The position numbers and the translations under genes are program-made. Source: CAMPKL01 sp963805925 (GTDB taxonomy: Bacteria; Acidobacteriota; Terriglobia; Bryobacterales; UBA6623). Taken from it: 64,000 nt of DNA. Positions 21,327 to 29,060 of this stretch are shown piece by piece; the first letter of the stretch is position 1, and each line of letters begins with the position of its first letter. Location of the stretch: the NCBI GenBank assembly GCA_963805925.1, contig CAWDWB010000006.1, positions 10,310-74,309 on the forward strand, read 5' to 3'. Below the pieces are notes generated by a model. It ran no database searches. It was not told the DNA's origin and worked only from the letters and a program-made list of their open reading frames with translations.

Positions 21327-21380
21327 GTCGCTGCCCTTCTATTGAATAGAGGCGCCGACGGAATGGATCGTTTCACGCCG

Positions 21381-22262
21381 TTAGACGCTTAGGACGGGGC
21401 ATGGCGCTATCCTGATCAAACCGTAAGCGTGTGTCAGTAAGCCATTCAGATTGCCTTCGCTGCCATGACGGCCTACGACGAGCAGGTCGACGTCGGAGCC
21501 CTCGACGACCTTTGGAATGACGTCTTCCGGCGATCCCAATTCAACGATGGGCTCAGCCGCGATCTTCGTTGCCTCCAGAAGCTTCTCAGTTTCTGACTTT
21601 GCTCGCTCTTTCAGGCTATTTACCGGGCGGCCGGATCCCTTTGTGCTCAGGAGAGGGGATTCGGAGAACGCCGAAACAGCGTGAATCGCAGCCAGATCTG
21701 CCCGGTATGCCGCCGCGAAATCTTTGCCCTGGTTGAGAACCTCGGCGCTGTGATCGCCAAGATCGATTGCGCACCCGACTTTCTTGTAGGGCTTCAGCGC
21801 GAACGCTGAGATCTGATCGACGTGAGCGCCTGTCAACACGGGACAGTCCACGTCGTTGAGTACCTTGGTAGTAACCGAGCCAAGAAGGAAACGTCGAAAT
21901 ACTCCGCGTCCCGATGTCGGCATGACAATCAAGTCGATGCGTCGGTCCTTGACAATTTGCTTGATCAGCTCAGCCGGCTCAGCCCTGGCGACGATGCGTT
22001 CCGTCGCATGACCCGGAACAACCTTCTCCAAGAACTCGGCAAGGATCTCGCCTAAACGTTCTTCGCTATTGGGAGCAGGACTCCACGCTAATCCTCCGGG
22101 ATAGCCGCCCGCAAGAGCTGCATCGTAGGGGATCGCAGGAATAGCATGCAGAACAATCACATCGGCATTGAAATGTTTGGCAATGTTGACGGCATGCTTA
22201 ACTGCCGGACCCGAACGGGAAGACAGATCGACGGGGACGAGAATTCTTCGGATTTCTAACAT
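21381..22262 (-). CDS. tandem universal stress protein (UspA)
   Basis: 293 residues from ATG 22262, chosen because GAGGTGAG lies 3-4 nt upstream and the product then starts MLEIRRILVPVDLSSRSG, the usual Usp beginning. Two Usp domains are present. The first ends with the ATP-binding-type motif MPTSGRGVFRRFLLGSVTTK, the second with VGRHGSEGNLNGLLTHAYGL. Tandem Usp proteins are cytoplasmic and respond to energy or oxygen stress. The gene is 54 bp upstream of the PRC-barrel gene on the same strand. Confidence 0.9.
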   Translation of the reverse strand: MLEIRRILVPVDLSSRSGPAVKHAVNIAKHFNADVIVLHAIPAIPYDAALAGGYPGGLAWSPAPNSEERLGEILAEFLEKVVPGHATERIVARAEPAELIKQIVKDRRIDLIVMPTSGRGVFRRFLLGSVTTKVLNDVDCPVLTGAHVDQISAFALKPYKKVGCAIDLGDHSAEVLNQGKDFAAAYRADLAAIHAVSAFSESPLLSTKGSGRPVNSLKERAKSETEKLLEATKIAAEPIVELGSPEDVIPKVVEGSDVDLLVVGRHGSEGNLNGLLTHAYGLIRIAPCPVLSV

Positions 22263-22352
22263 GGGCTCACCTCGTTCGGGAGACTGAGCAGAGCCCATGG
22301 CTGTTACGAAGGGGACCAGACTGCCTCAGCGGCGCACCCTGCTGTGACGCTA

Positions 22353-22856
22353 CTACGCCATCGCACCCACTCGGGCGTCAACCGACCGGGAACTCGTTGA
22401 TAGGAATCCTCTCACTTTCCCCTTAGCGCGCGAGATTCGCACGCGGACGGTGACTGGGTTCATACCGGTTTGCTCGGCGATCTCCTTGCTGCTATAGCCT
22501 GCCACGTAGTGAGCCGTGAGTAAGTTCCAGTCGCCCTTGGAGCAGGATTCGGCGCTCCTAGCTAAGTCAACGCGAGCCATGCGATTTTCCGGCGCGACCG
22601 CGAACTCGCGCACCGGCATCGCCTCTTCTCGGCATTCCTTGCGATAGCGTCCACGGAAAATGTTGAAAGCAATGGTATTCACCCACTGCACGACACGATT
22701 GGCCTCTTTGAGGTGTTTGCGCTTTTCCCATCCGCGGGCCCACGCAGCTTGCGCGGACTCTTCCGCAGTCGACGCCTCCACCCCGCGTGACAGAAGGAAC
22801 CCTACGGTCTTTTGGAATCCTGCCTCGTAGGCTTGTGCGTAATCTGTGGTCGTCAT
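22353..22856 (-). CDS. RNA polymerase sigma-70 family factor (ECF-like)
   Basis: 167 residues from ATG 22856 (AAGGAAAAG upstream). Region 2 is represented by SAQAAWARGWEKRKHLKEAN and VVQWVNTIAFNIFRGRYRKE. Region 4 is a clear helix-turn-helix, HYVAGYSSKEIAEQTGMNPV followed by TVRVRISRAKGKVR. The size and two-region make-up fit an extracytoplasmic-function-like sigma factor. No anti-sigma gene is adjacent. Its neighbours (Usp, PRC, MgtC downstream; peptidoglycan-binding, CsbD, DUF1328 upstream, all on the minus strand) suggest it controls this stress cluster, which is inference. Confidence 0.82.
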   Translation of the reverse strand: MTTTDYAQAYEAGFQKTVGFLLSRGVEASTAEESAQAAWARGWEKRKHLKEANRVVQWVNTIAFNIFRGRYRKECREEAMPVREFAVAPENRMARVDLARSAESCSKGDWNLLTAHYVAGYSSKEIAEQTGMNPVTVRVRISRAKGKVRGFLSTSSRSVDARVGAMA

Positions 22857-23020
22857 AAACTTTTCCTTTTTCGGGCGGCTGTTCACTACGTTGCAAGCAG
22901 CGGGCCATTCCTCCGAAGCTAATGAAATCAACACTTTCAGCGATTTGGCTTTCTGCGGAAGACGGAATAGTTGCAGGGGGTGGAAAAGTTTACGCGAGGG
23001 TCGAGGCGGAATGAAACAGA

Positions 23021-23049
23021 GAGGGACCTGCCTCCCCAGCAGGCCCCTC
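23021..23049 (-). terminator. hairpin terminator after the peptidoglycan-binding gene
   Basis: An 11-bp stem (one G-U pair in the minus-strand RNA) between 23021-23031 and 23039-23049, with a 7-nt loop, lies 16 bp after the stop. It is followed on the minus strand by a modest U-containing stretch. Confidence 0.55.
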
Positions 23050-23064
23050 GAACGATCAGACGTC

Positions 23065-23526
23065 TTACTTGACGTCCAGCCGTTGTAGCGTTGCAGCGTT
23101 GATCCGCCCCGTTGCGGGCAGGTCTTGGTCTTGTTGGAACTCCTTCACGCCGGAGCGGGTCTTGCTCCCGGCGATGCCGTCGATCGGGCCGTTGTAGTAG
23201 CCCTTGCTCATGAGCGCTTGTTGCACTTCTTTGACCTCGTCTCGATCGATCTTGTCGCGGTCGACGTCGTCGTCAAAAAAGTCTCCGATGGCCTCGCCGG
23301 CCTTCACGGCTCCGCGCGTGGTGTGTTCCACGGCGGCCCCGAGGCCCTTGCCCGCGGCGTCGAGTCCTTTTTCTGCTCCGGCGCCGGCTTTCTCCAGGGC
23401 GTGCTCGGTGGCATCGCCGGCCTTATCGCCGGCGTCGCGCTTCTCTTGGGCGTGGACCGCGAAGGACGCTCCTCCTGCAAGAATCATCGAGAGCGCCAGC
23501 ACGGTTGGTCGAATTAGTTGTTTCAT
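23065..23526 (-). CDS. exported peptidoglycan-binding domain protein
   Basis: 153 residues. A signal peptide (MKQLIRPTVLALSMILAGGA) precedes an Ala/Gly/Lys-rich amphipathic segment (about 27-82: repeated ALEKAGAGAEKGLDAAGKGL-like units) and a C-terminal PG_binding_1 domain (VQQALMSKGYYNGPIDGIAG, VKEFQQDQDLPATGRINAAT). The Shine-Dalgarno sequence AAAGGAG lies 8 nt before the ATG. The low-complexity part resembles stress-induced hydrophilin-like proteins. It probably anchors to the cell wall. It shares strand and context with CsbD and DUF1328. Confidence 0.82.
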   Translation of the reverse strand: MKQLIRPTVLALSMILAGGASFAVHAQEKRDAGDKAGDATEHALEKAGAGAEKGLDAAGKGLGAAVEHTTRGAVKAGEAIGDFFDDDVDRDKIDRDEVKEVQQALMSKGYYNGPIDGIAGSKTRSGVKEFQQDQDLPATGRINAATLQRLDVK

Positions 23527-23571
23527 CTCACTACTCCTTTCAACGGAACCTGGTGGGCGCTGTCGGAGTGC

Positions 23572-23781
23572 TTAAGCCGGCTTCTTGAGGCCTGAGCGGT
23601 ATTCTTCAATCTGCTTCTCAGCAGCTTCGCGAGCGACGCCATACTTCTCTTGGATTTTTCCAACGAGTTTGTCGCGCTTGCCCCCGACGATGTCGAGGTC
23701 GTCGTCCGTCAGCTTGCCCCACTTTTCGCGGGCCGAGCCTTTGAGTTGTTTCCAGTTGCCTTCGATTTGATCCCAGTTCAT
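23572..23781 (-). CDS. CsbD family stress protein
   Basis: 69 residues, start ATG 23781 with AAAAAGGAGC upstream. The sequence MNWDQIEGNWKQLKGSAREK, WGKLTDDDLDIVGGKRDKLV and GKIQEKYGVAREAAEKQIEE is a full-length CsbD domain. CsbD proteins are small, abundant, soluble and induced by general stress; their molecular action is unknown. The gene lies between the DUF1328 and peptidoglycan-binding genes on the same strand. Confidence 0.93.
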   Translation of the reverse strand: MNWDQIEGNWKQLKGSAREKWGKLTDDDLDIVGGKRDKLVGKIQEKYGVAREAAEKQIEEYRSGLKKPA

Positions 23782-23833
23782 GTGTATGCTCCTTTTTCGT
23801 CCGTCCAATATCACCGCACAAAGTCAGGCGGGG

Positions 23834-24007
23834 TCAGACGACCGATCTGCCTTGCACCGCTCGCGCGATCATCGAGACGATGAAGAGCACGAGGAAGAGG
23901 AAGAACAAGAGCTTCGCGATACCGACCGAGGCGCCGGCGATACCGCCGAATCCAAAAATGGCCGCCACGAGCGCGATGACCAGAAATGTTAATGCCCATC
24001 CCAACAT
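23834..24007 (-). CDS. DUF1328 (YtjA-like) small membrane protein
   Basis: 57 residues from ATG 24007, chosen because AAGGAGG lies 7 nt upstream and the protein then starts MLGWALTFLVIALVAAIFGF, as in the family. Two transmembrane helices are joined by GGIAGASVGIAK. DUF1328 proteins are short inner-membrane proteins often found with CsbD and osmotic or envelope stress genes. It is the first gene of the minus-strand stress cluster and has an unusual inverted repeat in its leader. Confidence 0.9.
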   Translation of the reverse strand: MLGWALTFLVIALVAAIFGFGGIAGASVGIAKLLFFLFLVLFIVSMIARAVQGRSVV

Positions 24008-24019
24008 GGTTGATCCTCC

Positions 24020-24052
24020 TTGAACGACGGTAATGTTGAGGCCGTCGTTCAA
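24020..24052 (-). promoter_or_regulatory. perfect inverted repeat abutting the DUF1328 ribosome binding site
   Basis: TTGAACGACGG (24020-24030) and CCGTCGTTCAA (24042-24052) are perfect 11-bp arms around an 11-nt loop. On the minus strand the second arm ends where GGAGG of the Shine-Dalgarno sequence begins. It may be an operator for a dimeric regulator or an RNA hairpin controlling translation. Confidence 0.6.
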
Positions 24053-24404
24053 CCTGTAGAGCTCTGCAGGAGCCTAGCTGTTACATCCGGGCAGGGCGCG
24101 CCCACGAGGAACTAGGATGTTCCGCCGGGCCTATTCGCCCCGACGACATCGACGAGGAGGCCCCTCGCCTGAAAAAGCCCAGGAAACTCGCTTCATTTCG
24201 CTTCATTTCGCTTCCCGATCGCTTGACCCAATCCGCTGAGACGTCGACACTTGTGGCCAGATGCACGGTTGGCGTCGGCATCCTCGACGGAGGATCAGTC
24301 GGAGGCGCCCCAGCAAGCAAAGGCTTTTCGGCCCTGCTCGCCGCCTGAACTCAAATCGCGCGCCACTGCACCGCGCACCAAACTCTCGGTCATACTAACG
24401 AGAG
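24053..24404. other. 352-bp gap without a credible protein gene
   Basis: No frame with good coding character was found on either strand. It holds a short tandem repeat (CGCTTCATTT twice plus CGCTTC, 24189-24214) and ends at a strong plus-strand terminator, so it could encode a small RNA on the plus strand. Confidence 0.4.
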
Positions 24405-24455
24405 CTGCGGCGGTCCTCCAGGAGCTGGGGCTTCAGGACCGCCGCAGTATTTTTC
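24405..24455 (+). terminator. orphan intrinsic terminator
   Basis: CTGCGGCGGTCCT (24405-24417) pairs perfectly with AGGACCGCCGCAG (24435-24447) and is followed by TATTTTTC on the plus strand. No plus-strand gene precedes it. It could also stop minus-strand transcription from the amidohydrolase gene, but no T-tract is present in that direction. Confidence 0.7.
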
Positions 24456-24474
24456 TCAGATTTGGGTTCGACGG

Positions 24475-25806
24475 CTACCGTCTGCGCCGTCGACGGTGCA
24501 GAATGCCGTCCCAGCGGGAATCGCCTTGGCTGGGGTAATTCAATGGCTCGATACTGCGCCAGTCTTCGCGGGTGCGACCGTTCAAGTCGAAGACGACTTG
24601 GCCGTCTTTGACGGTCATCTCGCAGATCAGCTTTCGGTTGCCTTTTAACAAGCCGCCAAAACTATCAACGAAGCCGAAATCGCCGCTGGCCAGGCTGAAG
24701 ATGCCCAGGTCGGCCGTGGCGCCGACGGTGAGATGCCCTAAGTCGTCGCGCTTAATCTCGCGAGCCGGGTTTGATGTCGCCTGTTTAATAACGTCGTCCA
24801 GCGACTCGCCCAGCGCGAGGAACTTGCTCATCGTGTTGAGTTCGCTCAACATGCCTGCGTTCATCGAACCGGTGTGCAGATCGGTGGATATCGAATCGGG
24901 CGGGAAGCCCGCTTTGAGACAAGCGTCCGCGACGCTCCATTTGAAGCTGCCGCCTCCGTGGCCGACGTCGAAATAGACGCCGCGCTCGCGTCCGGCGAAG
25001 AGGCCCGGGTTGGGCTTGCCGTTCTCAAGCATCTCGCGGCGGTTGCCTGCAAAGCAGTGCGTATAGACGTCGCCGGGCCTCAGCTTCTCTGTCAGCAGTT
25101 GCTCAAGCGGGCGCTCGGCGTGGTCCGTGCCGAAATCGATCATCACCGGAACACCCGCGCCATCGCCCGCCCGGACCGCCTCTTCCACAGGCAGCCACTC
25201 CGGCCCCCCGTAATGCGCACATTTCACGCCGACGACCGTATTGGGATACTTCTTGGCCATCTCGATGGTTGGCCCGGCCTTCATATCTTCGAGGTCTTGC
25301 TCGTACTTTCCGCCGCGCATGCCGTTGCCGACGATGTTCAACATGGCGAGGATGCGCGTCTGCGAACGGTCAATGACGGTGTCTTTGAACTTCTCGAAAT
25401 TTCGCCAACCGGAGCAGCCGGCGTCCACCACCGTGGTGACGCCCACACGCATCGTGTAGCCGTCGGGATAGAGGCTCTCGTCGCCCGCGTAGGAGCCGCG
25501 TTCATTCGTCCCGGCGAAGGTGTGGACGTGCAAGTCGATCAAGCCTGGCGTCACGTAGAGGCCCTGGCAGTCCACCACCTTGAAGCCCATCGCGGGATCG
25601 ATCGACTCGGCGACGGCGGCGACTTTGCCGTCCAATAGAGCGATGTCGCGCACGGCGCTAATGCCGTTCTTGGGGTCCATCAGGTGACCACCCTTGAGCA
25701 GCAAGTCGTATTCGCCGGCGGCGCGTCCGTCTCCCGAAAGCGCCAGCATGGCAACGCCCCCAGCCAGGAATTGTCTGCGAGAGAAAGAAGTTGTTGATGG
25801 ACTCAT
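24475..25806 (-). CDS. Tat-exported amidohydrolase (COG3964, dihydroorotase-like)
   Basis: 443 residues. A twin-arginine signal (FSRRQFLAGGVAMLAL) precedes an amidohydrolase-superfamily barrel with the metal motif LIDLHVHT (His93, His95), a probable carboxylated lysine (VVGVKCAHYGG, Lys195), DVYTHCFAG and an acid near SISTDLHTG. The layout fits the COG3964 group (Atu3266/EF0837-type), often mislabelled dihydroorotase. Characterised members hydrolyse N-acyl or O-acyl compounds and are often encoded beside SelA-like PLP enzymes, as here. Family members are normally cytoplasmic, so export is notable. The C-terminus is unusually basic (HRRRRRR). Substrate unknown. Confidence 0.8.
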   Translation of the reverse strand: MSPSTTSFSRRQFLAGGVAMLALSGDGRAAGEYDLLLKGGHLMDPKNGISAVRDIALLDGKVAAVAESIDPAMGFKVVDCQGLYVTPGLIDLHVHTFAGTNERGSYAGDESLYPDGYTMRVGVTTVVDAGCSGWRNFEKFKDTVIDRSQTRILAMLNIVGNGMRGGKYEQDLEDMKAGPTIEMAKKYPNTVVGVKCAHYGGPEWLPVEEAVRAGDGAGVPVMIDFGTDHAERPLEQLLTEKLRPGDVYTHCFAGNRREMLENGKPNPGLFAGRERGVYFDVGHGGGSFKWSVADACLKAGFPPDSISTDLHTGSMNAGMLSELNTMSKFLALGESLDDVIKQATSNPAREIKRDDLGHLTVGATADLGIFSLASGDFGFVDSFGGLLKGNRKLICEMTVKDGQVVFDLNGRTREDWRSIEPLNYPSQGDSRWDGILHRRRRRR

Positions 25807-25846
25807 GACCGCGGTCAGTCTAGCGCTGATTCCGCGTCAGAATCCA

Positions 25847-27328
25847 CTAGGCAATCGGGCTTTTGGTGATGTTTGCCGGGTTGAACGGCAGCTTGTAATC
25901 GACGGTTTCGTTGACGGGATTCACGACGTAACCCGAACGGGCAATGTACTCTGGCCCTGGCAGGAACTGGTCCCGCGTCTTCTCTAGGAGCGCGTTGAGA
26001 CGGTCGTTGAGCCGCTGCTGCAGTTCGGCGTGCGCGGGCTGGCCCACGAGGTTGTCCATCTGGAATGGATCGGCCTCGTTGTCGTAGAGCAGCCAGGGTC
26101 CCGCCAAGTCGCGGCAGTAGGTATAGCGCGTGGTGCGGACGCCGCGGTACTCCTTGCCGCCCTTGCTGCGGTCCCACTGACCGAACGGCGAAACGCAGGT
26201 AATCAGAGCGGCGTGGTCGGCGTCGGCTTGCTCGGAACCGAGGATAACGCCGGAACGGTCGATGCCTTCCACTTCCTTCGGAATATCAGCGCCGACGAGT
26301 CCCAGCAGGGTGGGCATGATGTCGGGCGTGTCGAGGGGCATGTCTATTTTTCTAGATTCGTTGGAAAGTTGTTGCGGCCAGCGGATGAGGAACGGCACGC
26401 GCAGCGACTCGTCCCAGGGCTGCTGCTTCTTCATCGCGCCGCGCGAGTGCATCATGTCGCCGTGGTCGGAGGTGTAGACGACGATCGTGTTCTCGGCGAG
26501 CCCGGACTCTTCCAGCGTCTCAAGCAGATTGCCGAGGCAGTCGTCCAATGCCGCCATGTGCGCGTAGTAGCCGCGGTAGTCGATCAGGGCTTGCTCTTGA
26601 GCCTCCTCTGGAACGTTCGCCCGCAGCGTCGGCTCCTTGTCGGCGAACAGCTCGCGATAGTGGTCCGGTGCCGTGTGGTACGGCGCATGAGGCGGCCCCC
26701 AGGAGAGAAACAGGGCAAACGGAGACTCGGAGTCTGCACTGGCATAGCGGGTCAGGTAAGACTGGGCGTCCTTGGTCTGCTCAATGGCGTCGTAGCCCTG
26801 CCAGTACTGTGCTTCGGACGAGTCGCCGTAGTAACGCGAATGGTTGTAGTCGTGGGTACACTCCAGCGTGCGCCAGTACTCAAACCCTTGGCGGCGCTCG
26901 GGCGGCGTGAAGCTTTCACGTCCCTGCCCGTCGACGTGCCACTTGCCGATCCAGCCGGTTGTGTAGCCGGCATCGTTGAGGCAATGCGCGACGCTGCGAT
27001 GCTCGGGCGCGAGCGACAAGTCATTCAAGTAGAGCCCGTGGGTCAGCGGGTACTTGCCGGTCAGTAGTGACGCCCGGTGCGGGCAGCAGACGGGAATACC
27101 CGAGACGGCATGGGTGAAGTTGACGCTCTGGGCCGCCAGCTGGTCGATGTGCGGCGTTTGAACGTCCGCGTTGCCAGTGTAGCCGTGATCGCAGGCGCGC
27201 CACTGGTCCGAGAAGACATACAGGATATTGGGCTTCTTGGGGCCAGCGGAACAGCCGACATTGAGCGCGGCTCCCAGCGAAGCGGCAGCGGCCCCTTTGA
27301 CGATTTCGCGGCGGGTAAGCATCGACAC
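25847..27328 (-). CDS. exported sulfatase (Cys-type)
   Basis: 493 residues. The start region MLTRREIVKGAAAASLGAAL then NVGCSAG combines a Tat-like twin-Arg with a possible lipobox. The alkaline-phosphatase-fold body begins PNILYVFSDQWRACDHG. The formylglycine motif is CCPHR (Cys81 to Arg85), followed by ASLLTGKYPLTHG. Later metal and substrate motifs include YTSDHGDMMHSRG. It would need FGE for activation, and one is encoded at 11.8 kb. It lies 40 bp upstream of the amidohydrolase on the same strand, probably in one operon. It is likely to remove sulfate from a carbohydrate or other ester outside the inner membrane. Confidence 0.88.
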   Translation of the reverse strand: MSMLTRREIVKGAAAASLGAALNVGCSAGPKKPNILYVFSDQWRACDHGYTGNADVQTPHIDQLAAQSVNFTHAVSGIPVCCPHRASLLTGKYPLTHGLYLNDLSLAPEHRSVAHCLNDAGYTTGWIGKWHVDGQGRESFTPPERRQGFEYWRTLECTHDYNHSRYYGDSSEAQYWQGYDAIEQTKDAQSYLTRYASADSESPFALFLSWGPPHAPYHTAPDHYRELFADKEPTLRANVPEEAQEQALIDYRGYYAHMAALDDCLGNLLETLEESGLAENTIVVYTSDHGDMMHSRGAMKKQQPWDESLRVPFLIRWPQQLSNESRKIDMPLDTPDIMPTLLGLVGADIPKEVEGIDRSGVILGSEQADADHAALITCVSPFGQWDRSKGGKEYRGVRTTRYTYCRDLAGPWLLYDNEADPFQMDNLVGQPAHAELQQRLNDRLNALLEKTRDQFLPGPEYIARSGYVVNPVNETVDYKLPFNPANITKSPIA

Positions 27329-27446
27329 AATTGCGGTTAGTCTAGCGCCTGGGTGGGCCGTTGATCCAGCCGAAGTCTTTGTTTCAACAACAGTTCCCCA
27401 CCTATACTACTAGCGGCTCGAATGCCCGGGCCCTGGAGCCCCGACC

Positions 27447-29060
27447 ATGGACGTTTTCGGTTTGCGCGAATCCTTAGTAGGGAAGAAGACGGAACTCTCC
27501 CGCCGCAGTTTATTTCGCGGCAGCGGCCTCACCGCTCTGGCGGCTCTCGGCGTTGCCGTTCCGGCCGAGGCGGCTCTGGAAGTCGGCCCGAATCTGTACG
27601 AGTCCATCGGCGTTAGGCCGATCATCAACGCCAAAGGCACCTTCACCATCGTCAGCGGCTCGCAGAGCCTGCCGGAAGTGAAGATGGCCATGATGGAGGC
27701 CTCCAAGCACTTCGTACACATCGACGAGCTGATGGACGCAGTCGGCGCGCGCATCGCCGAACTAACGCACGCGGAATCAGCCATGGTCACCTGCGGCTGC
27801 GCTTCGGCACTGACGCACGCGACCGCGGCCTGCGTCGCCGGGGGTAACCCCGAGCAGATCCAGCGCCTGCCGCATTTGGCAGGCATGAAGAGCGAAGTGG
27901 TCGTCCCGAACTATTCGCGCAACGTCTACGACCACGCTATCCGCGCGGTCGGCGTCAAGATGGTCACGGTTCCGAACCTGGAGGAAATGCGTAAGGCGAT
28001 TACCGACAAAACCGCCATGGTCATGGTGATGGCGCAGCCCGCAGACCGCGGCGAATTCGGCCTAGAGCCCGTCGCCAAGGTAGCTCACGAATTTGGCGTA
28101 CCCGTCTTAGTGGACGCCGCCGCCGAAGGCTTGACCATCCCCAATGTGCATCTGCAGCGCGGCGCCGATCTTGTCGCCTACAGCGGCGGCAAAGCGATGC
28201 GCGGACCGCAGACCGCCGGACTGCTGCTGGGACGCAAAGACCTCATTCGCGCCGCTTGGACTAACTCTTCCCCGCACCACACCTTTGGCCGCGCCATGAA
28301 GGTCGGCAAAGAAGAAATCATGGGCATGTTGGCGGCCGTCGAAATGTGGGTCAAGCGCGACCACGACGCGGAATTCAAAGAGTGGGAGCGCTGGCTCGAC
28401 GTCATCGCGACGGAAGTGAAGAAGGTCGACGGCGTCAGCACCGAAGTCCGCCAGCCCAACGATCTCTCCAACTACACGCCGACCCTGCGCATCAGCTGGG
28501 ACAGCGCGAAGTTGGGCGTCTACGGCGCTGAAGTCGAGCGCGAACTCTATGCCGGCACTCCTCGCATTTTGCTAGCTAACGGCTCGGGCGATCGCCGGAC
28601 GGGCGGCACGAGTGCCATCGGCATCTCGCCCTGGCAGATGATGCCCGGCAATGCCGAGACCATCGCCAAGGCACTGCATGCGAAACTTTCGACCCCCAAT
28701 CCTGCGCCGGTAGCGACGCTGACGGGCATGTCAGCCAGCGTCGACGGCTACTGGGACGTCGCCATCGATTACGAGCTATCGCCCGCCGAGCACTCGGTCG
28801 TCTTTGAGCAGAACGGCGAAACGCTAGCCGGTTATCATCGCGGCGACCGCACCGGCGGCAACCTCAGCGGCTACGTCGAAGGCAATCAGGTCGTCTTCAA
28901 CAGTCGGCATCCTTGGGAAGGCACGTCCTTTGGATTCACCTTCAACGGAACCGTCAACGGCGATTCGATGGAAGGCGAAGTCGACCTCGGCGAATATTTC
29001 ACGGCGCCGTTCAAGGCGACGAGACATAGCTACAGCAGGGGCCGCGGGCGGCGGGGCTAA
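27447..29060 (+). CDS. Tat-exported SelA-like PLP enzyme with extra C-terminal beta domain
   Basis: 537 residues. A twin-arginine signal (LSRRSLFRGSGLTALAALGV, Arg19-Arg20) precedes a fold-type I PLP domain of the SelA / D-glucosaminate-6-phosphate ammonia-lyase (DgaE) family: GVRPIINAKGTFT, SAMVTCGCASALTHATAACV, PVLVDAAAEG and the PLP lysine in AYSGGKAMRGPQ (Lys249). Residues from about 425 form an added all-beta domain (YWDVAIDYELSPAEHSVVFE, WEGTSFGFTFNGTVNGDSME). Tat export suits a folded cofactor enzyme. It diverges from the sulfatase and converges with a paralogue at 29057-30277, overlapping by 4 nt. The reaction is unknown; selenocysteine synthase is very unlikely. Confidence 0.8.
   Translation: MDVFGLRESLVGKKTELSRRSLFRGSGLTALAALGVAVPAEAALEVGPNLYESIGVRPIINAKGTFTIVSGSQSLPEVKMAMMEASKHFVHIDELMDAVGARIAELTHAESAMVTCGCASALTHATAACVAGGNPEQIQRLPHLAGMKSEVVVPNYSRNVYDHAIRAVGVKMVTVPNLEEMRKAITDKTAMVMVMAQPADRGEFGLEPVAKVAHEFGVPVLVDAAAEGLTIPNVHLQRGADLVAYSGGKAMRGPQTAGLLLGRKDLIRAAWTNSSPHHTFGRAMKVGKEEIMGMLAAVEMWVKRDHDAEFKEWERWLDVIATEVKKVDGVSTEVRQPNDLSNYTPTLRISWDSAKLGVYGAEVERELYAGTPRILLANGSGDRRTGGTSAIGISPWQMMPGNAETIAKALHAKLSTPNPAPVATLTGMSASVDGYWDVAIDYELSPAEHSVVFEQNGETLAGYHRGDRTGGNLSGYVEGNQVVFNSRHPWEGTSFGFTFNGTVNGDSMEGEVDLGEYFTAPFKATRHSYSRGRGRRG

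Noticed and set aside
24081..24320. Possible 79-residue minus-strand protein in the gap after DUF1328
   Set aside because: Composition is Pro/Ser/Arg-rich, with no ribosome binding site, no family resemblance and a tandem DNA repeat inside; not supported as a gene.
24475..25806. Dihydroorotase of pyrimidine synthesis
   Set aside because: The Tat signal and COG3964-type layout, together with the neighbourhood, do not fit a biosynthetic enzyme.
26030..27067. Long plus-strand open frame of 345 codons opposite the sulfatase
   Set aside because: Antisense shadow; Val/Arg/Gly-rich product without motifs, while the minus strand encodes a complete sulfatase.
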